40,149 nt of DNA from Pirellula sp. Its GTDB lineage: Bacteria; Planctomycetota; Planctomycetia; Pirellulales; Pirellulaceae. The position numbers and the translations under genes are program-made. Positions 34,799 through 40,149 of the stretch are shown in pieces. Position 1 is the stretch's first letter. Each line of letters starts with the position of its first letter. The stretch spans positions 1 through 40,149 of the forward strand of contig JAJTFB010000014.1 in the NCBI GenBank assembly GCA_021300015.1. The letters are read 5' to 3'. Below the pieces are notes generated by a model. That model was given only the letters and a program-made list of their open reading frames with translations, was not told where the DNA came from and ran no database searches.

Positions 34799-36169
34799 AT
34801 GAGCACACCATTTGCCAGACGAAAGATCTTGGGGGCCGGACTTGCGGCCACCAGCAGTTTCCTTCTCCCTTATCGCGAAACGATCGCTGCGATGCAGGAC
34901 GCCCCAAAAAAGCGGGTCGGCCTGATCGGTACCGGATGGTACGGAAAAGCCGACCTCTTTAGGCTCCTACAAGTCGCTCCCGTAGAAGTCGTCTCGCTGT
35001 GCGATGTCGATAGCACCATGCTCAACGATGCTGCCGAGATGGTCAAGGAACGACAAAAATCAGGCCAAAGGCCCCGAACCTACTCCGATTATCGCAAACT
35101 CCTGGCCGAGAAAGATCTCGATATCGTCCTAATTGCGACCCCCGACCACTGGCACGCCCTGCCGATGATCGAAGCGGTCAAAAACGGTGCCGACGTCTAT
35201 GTTCAAAAACCGATCAGCGTCGATGTGGTCGAAGGCCAAGCGATGCTGGCCGCAGCCCGCAAGTACAACCGAGTCGTCCAAGTAGGCACTCAGCGACGCA
35301 GCACTCCGCATTTGATCGAAGCCAAAAAGCAAATCATCGATACCGGGCTACTCGGGAAAATCTCCCACGCGGAAGTCTATTGCTACTACCACATGCGGGC
35401 TCGCGAAAACCCACCGGATTCTCCACCGCCAGCCAACCTCGATTTCGATATGTGGACCGGTCCGGCTCCATTGCTCCCGTATAACAAACTCGTCCACCCT
35501 AGATCTTGGAGAGCCTTCAACGAATACGGCAACGGTATCGTCGGCGATATGTGCATCCACATGCTCGATACGGTCCGCTGGATGCTCGGACTCGGTTGGC
35601 CCACGCGAGTCTCGAGCCAAGGTGGTATCTTCGTCGACAAAGCCTCAAAAGCGAACATTCCAGATACCCAATCGGCAGTCTTTGAATTTCCTGAATTGAA
35701 TGTCCTCTGGACTCACCGCAGTTGGGGGGATCCACCCGACCCTGCCTATCCATGGGGCGCAACCCTATACGGCGATAAAGGTACACTCAAACTAAGCGTA
35801 CAAAGCTACGACTTCATTCCTCGTGGTGGCGATGCCAAACCCATCCACCGCGATGTGAAACTCGAACTCGACGAGTACCCCGAGGACAAAGTCGAAAAAG
35901 ACCTCGAACGGCACGTCGCCCCGGCCATCCGAGTCCACATGCTCGATTTCCTAAAAGCCATTGCCGAACGGGGCAAGCCCGTTGCGGATATCGAACAAGG
36001 TCATATCTCGACGGCCTCATGCATCCTTGCAAACCTATCGATGAAACTCGGGCGTACTCTGACGTTCGATCCAAACCAACACGTCGTCGTCGGGGACGAA
36101 CAAGCCACCGCGATGCTGCGTCGACCCTACAGGGCACCTTGGGTCCACCCCGAACCCAACCAGGTCTGA
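34799..36169 (+). CDS. Gfo/Idh/MocA family oxidoreductase, Tat-exported
   Basis: The 456-residue protein has a Tat signal, ARRKILGAGLAATS with twin Arg at 7-8, and should be folded with its NAD(P) before export. The Rossmann motif is VGLIGTGWYG (40-49), followed by ATPDHWHA and the active-site VQKPIS segment (Lys137, the EKP-type lysine). The C-terminal alpha/beta domain includes GDMCIHMLD, characteristic of the planctomycete/Bacteroidota branch. Relatives oxidise or epimerise sugars and cyclitols. TATACT at 34742-34747 could be a -10 box, without a clear -35. Only 3 bases separate its TGA from the peptidase GTG, in the same frame. Confidence 0.94.
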   Translation: MSTPFARRKILGAGLAATSSFLLPYRETIAAMQDAPKKRVGLIGTGWYGKADLFRLLQVAPVEVVSLCDVDSTMLNDAAEMVKERQKSGQRPRTYSDYRKLLAEKDLDIVLIATPDHWHALPMIEAVKNGADVYVQKPISVDVVEGQAMLAAARKYNRVVQVGTQRRSTPHLIEAKKQIIDTGLLGKISHAEVYCYYHMRARENPPDSPPPANLDFDMWTGPAPLLPYNKLVHPRSWRAFNEYGNGIVGDMCIHMLDTVRWMLGLGWPTRVSSQGGIFVDKASKANIPDTQSAVFEFPELNVLWTHRSWGDPPDPAYPWGATLYGDKGTLKLSVQSYDFIPRGGDAKPIHRDVKLELDEYPEDKVEKDLERHVAPAIRVHMLDFLKAIAERGKPVADIEQGHISTASCILANLSMKLGRTLTFDPNQHVVVGDEQATAMLRRPYRAPWVHPEPNQV

Positions 36170-36172
36170 TGC

Positions 36173-38542
36173 GTGTCCTACCGATTGCCCCCTGAGAACG
36201 TTGCCCGGGTCCTGGAAACCCATCCAGATCCGGCACTCCTTTGGAGCCCCGATGCGGCTTGGGCCGTCCTCGGATTCCGCGATCCCCTCCCCGATCTTTC
36301 GGATCTGACGCGTACCATGCTCCCCCTGGCAGGCATGCGCATCGACCCGCTCGGGAACTGCGGATTCCAAATCGATTTCTATTGCGGACTCAAACTCCGC
36401 GATCGGTCCGGAAAACAACTCGTAACCATCCGGCTTCCTAAATCTCACGACGAGCAATTCAGCCGTATCGGTTTCGTCTCCTGGTCGCATCGCAGCGATG
36501 CGTTCGTGTTTTCAAGGCACACTCGGACCGGAACCGAACTGTGGTACGTCCGATGCGATGAACCGAATCGACCCGTCCGACTGACCGACCGACTTCATAC
36601 AGTACTCCTGGGGATCGATTGGATGCCCGATGGAACAGGGATCCTCTGCGGAACCATCCCGAACGATCGACCCGAACCACCCTTGCCATCGTCCGTTCCT
36701 GCTGGCCCGAATATTCAATTGGCCGAAGGCCATAAATCGCCTGCTAGAACCTATCAAGATCTTCTCAAAAACTCCGACGATGAAGCCCTCTTCGAATACT
36801 ATGCAACCTCTCGTATCACGGTCGTTCGACCCGGTTGCCCGCCTCAATACGTCGGTCCTCCTGGCCTATTCAGCCTCGTTTCAGTCTCTCCCGATGGCAA
36901 CTCCTTGCTGACAGTCCGATTGCAGAAGCCCTTTTCCTTAGCACTTCCGCTCGATTTCTTTCCAAGGAAAATCGAGGTGCTCCGATCCGACGGCTCGGTC
37001 CTGATGAAGCTGGCCGATATACCGCTTTGCGATAACATTCCGATCGAAGGTGTACGGACCGGCCCGCGCGCCGTTCGATGGTGGCCGGGCTACCCGGCAA
37101 GACTCCTTTGGACCGAAGCGCTCGATGGCGGAGACCCAAATCGCAAAGTTGATCCTCGCGAGCAGCTCTACTACCAAGACGCACCCTTCAACAAATCTGC
37201 CACACCCCTTCTTCAATTGAAAGGCCGATACTCAGGGACGACCTTCTTTCGCGACCCGAAACAATGGATGACCACCCAGTACGATCGTGACCGGCGCTGG
37301 ACGACCTCGACGATGCATCGCCTAATCTCGGACGGCGAATCCACCAACCCTCCCCGACTCGAATCCCAAGTCTTTTTCGACCGAAGCATTCGCGATCGCT
37401 ACGGGGACCCTGGACGCATCCTGCTCGAACCCGATGCGGCCGGTTTCTCCGTCGCTAAACAGATTAAAAACCAAGTTCTTCTTGCAGGGATCGGCGCAAG
37501 CCCCGAGGGTAACCGACCCTTTCTTGACCTGAAGAGCCTTGGCGATCTAGAAACCAAAAGACTCTGGAGGTGCCCGCAAGATCGATCCGAAAATGTGGTC
37601 ACGGTCCTGAACTCCGACTCGAACCTCACTCTTCTGACACGCAGCGAATCCTCCCGCGAACCTCCGAATTATTTCCTGCGCTCGCTGGACTCCCCTAGCA
37701 CCGAGCCTCTGACCGATTTTGTCGACCAAAACCCAGAAATTCGAGGGATCACCAAGCAGATTGTCCGATACCAACGCCCCGATGGAGTCCCCCTATCGGC
37801 TACGTTGTATCTGCCCGCCAACTACCAACCCGGGACCCGATTGCCATTGGTCCTGTGGGCCTATCCCATGGAGTTCAATGATCCCGATACAGCAGGCCAA
37901 GTCTCCGGGAACCCCAATTCGTTCCTGCGAATCGCCGGTAGCAGCCACCTAGCACTGCTCTTGCAAGGCTACGCGATTATGGATGAAGCGGCCATGCCTG
38001 TGATCGGCGATCCGGAAACGATGAACAATACGTTCATCGAACAAATCGTCCAGGCCGCACACGCTGCGATCGATCATGCCGTCGCTCTCGGGGTCGCAGA
38101 TCCCGACCGGGTCGCAATCGGTGGTCATAGCTATGGAGCATTCATGACCGCCAACGTGTTGGCCCACAGCCAGCGGTTCAAAGCCGGCATCGCTCGCAGC
38201 GGAGCGTACAACCGAACACTCACCCCCTTCGGCTTCCAATCCGAAAGACGCCCACTTTGGGAGGCCAAGTCGGTCTATGTCGAGATTTCGCCCCTGATGC
38301 ATGCCGATCAAATCAAAACCCCCATGCTTCTGATCCATGGCGAAATGGACAACAATCCTGGCACATTCCCCCTGCAATCCCAGCGGATGTTTCAAGCGAT
38401 CCAAGGCAACGGAGGGCTCGCGAAACTCGTGATGCTCCCCTACGAAGGCCACGGATACCGAGCTCGTCAATCGGTCATGCACGTGCAACACGAAATGGTT
38501 CAGTGGCTCGATAGGTATCTCAAGGTATCTCAAAACACCTAA
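36173..38542 (+). CDS. S9 family (prolyl oligopeptidase-like) serine peptidase
   Basis: The 789-residue protein has an N-terminal propeller region (~1-520) and a C-terminal peptidase domain with the triad Ser653 (GGHSYGAF), Asp726 (GEMDNNP) and His760 (EGHGY). The pattern is that of secreted dipeptidyl-peptidase/acylaminoacyl-peptidase-like S9 enzymes, whose first mature residues (YRLPPENVARVLETHP) align here directly at the start. No signal peptide is encoded: the gene begins with GTG 3 bases after the Gfo/Idh stop, in that gene's frame. The protein may be cytoplasmic, or its leader has been lost. Its TAA stop overlaps the stop of the convergent gene. Confidence 0.92.
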   Translation: MSYRLPPENVARVLETHPDPALLWSPDAAWAVLGFRDPLPDLSDLTRTMLPLAGMRIDPLGNCGFQIDFYCGLKLRDRSGKQLVTIRLPKSHDEQFSRIGFVSWSHRSDAFVFSRHTRTGTELWYVRCDEPNRPVRLTDRLHTVLLGIDWMPDGTGILCGTIPNDRPEPPLPSSVPAGPNIQLAEGHKSPARTYQDLLKNSDDEALFEYYATSRITVVRPGCPPQYVGPPGLFSLVSVSPDGNSLLTVRLQKPFSLALPLDFFPRKIEVLRSDGSVLMKLADIPLCDNIPIEGVRTGPRAVRWWPGYPARLLWTEALDGGDPNRKVDPREQLYYQDAPFNKSATPLLQLKGRYSGTTFFRDPKQWMTTQYDRDRRWTTSTMHRLISDGESTNPPRLESQVFFDRSIRDRYGDPGRILLEPDAAGFSVAKQIKNQVLLAGIGASPEGNRPFLDLKSLGDLETKRLWRCPQDRSENVVTVLNSDSNLTLLTRSESSREPPNYFLRSLDSPSTEPLTDFVDQNPEIRGITKQIVRYQRPDGVPLSATLYLPANYQPGTRLPLVLWAYPMEFNDPDTAGQVSGNPNSFLRIAGSSHLALLLQGYAIMDEAAMPVIGDPETMNNTFIEQIVQAAHAAIDHAVALGVADPDRVAIGGHSYGAFMTANVLAHSQRFKAGIARSGAYNRTLTPFGFQSERRPLWEAKSVYVEISPLMHADQIKTPMLLIHGEMDNNPGTFPLQSQRMFQAIQGNGGLAKLVMLPYEGHGYRARQSVMHVQHEMVQWLDRYLKVSQNT

Positions 38543-40149
38543 CGACGGTTGATCTCATCGATCACAAAAAGCACGTCCAAAGGATCCAATGCCCCATCGC
38601 GATTCGGATCCACAAAGAGCAATCCCGCATCGAGAACCGGATCCAACACCCTCGATCCACGTCGATTGATCTCATCGATCAGAACCAATACATCCAGCGG
38701 ATTAAGTGCCCCCGACTGATTGATGTCGAAAGTGTTGTTCGGATTGGTCCAGCGCGCTGGATCATCGTCTTGGACCGTAAATTGAAGGGTGCCCGAAAGA
38801 ATCCCCAGTCCGCTGCCACTGACAACGACCGACCGGGGATTCGACGGCCGATCGTCATTGAACGCCGATACGGTCCAAGAGGCCTGGGTACTACCGGCCG
38901 GGATCAACACGCTCGATGGGAAAACAAGAACCCCCGCTGGACTGGCAACCAGACTGACCAAGACCCCACCCGACGGTGCTGGCGAGCGGATACTGATCCT
39001 CGCAACCGTTGCCGACTGGCCGTCGATACCCTCCCGCAAATCGGTTCGATCTGCCGTAAGGACCAGCGGTTGGAAATCGGTCACATCCAGCGATACTCCG
39101 ACGGATTCAAGGCCCTGTGCCGAGGGGTTCAATGTCACCCTTTGTGTTCCGTCGAACAACGCATCGTCGACAGCACTGATCGATACGGTAGTACTCGAAT
39201 GATTTGCCGGGATCGTCACACTTGTGGGCAACGTCACCTCGCTCGTGTCGCTGCTGGCCAAGTTGACCAAAAGAGCATTTGCAAGGCTTGTGCCGGTACG
39301 TGTCACCGTCAAAACCGCAGCGCCAGCGCCCGAATTCTCGGCTATCGTGGACTTGTCCAAACTCAGAGTAACCCTGCCAGATGGTGCTACCGTCACCTGA
39401 AAGGATCGCTCAGCAAACCCTCCGTCGTCGTCGCTGACCCGGACCGTCGCGGTATAGGTCCCTGCAACCGAATAAGTATGCGTGGCGTCAAAGAATCCCA
39501 CAGTCGCTTGCCCTGGACCCCCTAAGCTTGAAATATTCGCAGGACCGATTTGGTCCGGACTACCATCCCCCCATTGAATGCGGTACGCAAAGGTCTCAGC
39601 GCGTGCAGGTGTAGCTAGCGGCATTCCAAACCCCGCATCGGTGAATTGGCCCAGCCCGGGCAGCGCTAGAGGCGTACCCGCTTGCGCGGTTTTATTGCTG
39701 ATCGAGGCCAAGACCGGTGCCGAGTTGGTGATAGAAACCGCGCGGGTAGTGGATTTGCTCCCGAGTGTTGCACCTGCAAGGGTCAGTCGAAGACTCAGAT
39801 CCGCATTGTCGCCATAGGTGCGGCTTCCAGTGACCCGAACGGTTTGAGGGATCAACTGCCAGCCGATATCCTTAAGACCCGCCAAATCCAATCGACTCGG
39901 CAACAACCGCTCTCCAGTATTGAAGATCTGGACCATGGTCGGACGCCTTGCGTCGATCATCAAACTGTTTGAAAAGTGATCGCTGTCGGCCATCGGTACG
40001 GCCGATCCAAAAACCGCTACGGCATTGGCCCCCACAAACGTGCTATTGACGACCTTGCTGTCCCACACCGCCGTCGTCCCAAATCCCATCACATGCATGA
40101 ACTCATGGGTTGCCACGGAAACGAAATCGAGCTGATTGCTTTGCAAACC
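38539..40149 (-). CDS. Surface metalloprotease with PKD, Calx-beta and dockerin repeats, 5'-truncated by window edge
   Basis: The frame is open at the right edge, so the N-terminus is missing. In order from the edge: a zinc-protease segment with THEFMHVMGFGT (HExxH, codons 40107-40093), a likely third ligand in SDHF and the RLDLAGLKDIGW end typical of leishmanolysin-like enzymes; a PKD-like domain (QWGDGSPDQ, HTYSVAGTYTATVRVSDDDG); two Calx-beta repeats (SLDKSTIAENSGAGAAVLTV and TADRTDLREG); and two C-terminal dockerin type I-like calcium loops (DINQSGALNPLDVLVLIDEI and DPNRDGALDPLDVLFVIDEI). It should be a secreted, calcium-stabilised adhesive protease. Dockerin-like ends are common in planctomycete giant proteins, whose cohesin partners are mostly unknown. 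Confidence 0.88.
   Translation of the reverse strand, partial: GLQSNQLDFVSVATHEFMHVMGFGTTAVWDSKVVNSTFVGANAVAVFGSAVPMADSDHFSNSLMIDARRPTMVQIFNTGERLLPSRLDLAGLKDIGWQLIPQTVRVTGSRTYGDNADLSLRLTLAGATLGSKSTTRAVSITNSAPVLASISNKTAQAGTPLALPGLGQFTDAGFGMPLATPARAETFAYRIQWGDGSPDQIGPANISSLGGPGQATVGFFDATHTYSVAGTYTATVRVSDDDGGFAERSFQVTVAPSGRVTLSLDKSTIAENSGAGAAVLTVTRTGTSLANALLVNLASSDTSEVTLPTSVTIPANHSSTTVSISAVDDALFDGTQRVTLNPSAQGLESVGVSLDVTDFQPLVLTADRTDLREGIDGQSATVARISIRSPAPSGGVLVSLVASPAGVLVFPSSVLIPAGSTQASWTVSAFNDDRPSNPRSVVVSGSGLGILSGTLQFTVQDDDPARWTNPNNTFDINQSGALNPLDVLVLIDEINRRGSRVLDPVLDAGLLFVDPNRDGALDPLDVLFVIDEINRR

Noticed and set aside
36167..36169. TGA between Gfo/Idh and peptidase as a selenocysteine codon
   Set aside because: Both neighbours are complete families with natural ends at this point, and no SECIS-like hairpin is evident.
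37949..38533. 194-codon antisense frame over the S9 peptidase catalytic domain
   Set aside because: The sense strand holds the full Ser/Asp/His triad; the antisense product matches nothing.
1..40149. CRISPR arrays, insertion sequences, prophage or toxin-antitoxin pairs
   Set aside because: I found no regularly spaced repeats, transposase or integrase motifs, target-site duplications or small paired genes of those kinds.

Overview
The window looks like chromosomal DNA of a planctomycete, most probably of the family Pirellulaceae (inference). The markers are two membrane-bound-dehydrogenase/cytochrome c proteins of the PVC type, a Tat-exported Gfo/Idh/MocA oxidoreductase, a secreted sulfatase, a Pkn-type Ser/Thr kinase, and a surface protein ending in planctomycete-style dockerin repeats. 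Base composition is moderately GC-rich. Genes are loosely packed on both strands, with short operons and several divergent or convergent pairs. I see no insertion sequence, prophage, CRISPR array or rRNA.

Layout. 1-4309: 3' part of a PVC dehydrogenase/cytochrome c gene, coupled to a Ser/Thr kinase. 4499-6375: argB-argF (arginine biosynthesis). 6449-8194: a membrane histidine kinase with a CxxCH haem motif in its extracytoplasmic sensor. 8191-9405 (-): a FlK-like thioesterase fused to a crotonase. 9455-14416 (-): a very large exported protein that strings together SGNH, dehydrogenase, HEAT, PA14, blue-copper and cytochrome c modules. 14592-16973: hisB and a DUF885 peptidase. 17118-17201: tRNA-Leu(GAG). 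17242-20150 (-): a nuclease-fold pseudoenzyme, ribF and a BshB1-like deacetylase. 20151-22148: amt with a sigma-54 promoter, a distal inverted repeat and a strong terminator. 22317-24249: a sulfatase and a convergent, frameshifted gene. 24489-25835: xseA. 25890-28030 (-): amidohydrolase and M20 peptidase. 28193-31080: prolyl oligopeptidase and an RluA-type pseudouridine synthase. 31157-34704 (-): exported protein of unknown function, dnaN and a BaiN-like flavoprotein. 34799-38542: Gfo/Idh oxidoreductase and an S9 peptidase. 38539-40149 (-): a partial dockerin/Calx-beta metalloprotease.

How the genes fit together. Most are housekeeping or anabolic (argB, argF, hisB, ribF, dnaN, xseA, tRNA) and are mixed with exported catabolic and redox proteins. 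No single pathway spans the window. The clearest regulatory logic is at amt: a near-consensus -24/-12 element with an 11-bp inverted repeat about 140 bp upstream suggests enhancer-driven, nitrogen-responsive control. The most unusual proteins are the blue-copper/cytochrome c/dehydrogenase chain protein, the thioesterase-crotonase fusion, the haem-motif sensor kinase and the nuclease-fold protein that has lost nearly all its catalytic residues. Start sites were chosen by ribosome-binding site, signal peptide and family alignment; several differ from the longest possible reading frame, as stated per entry.
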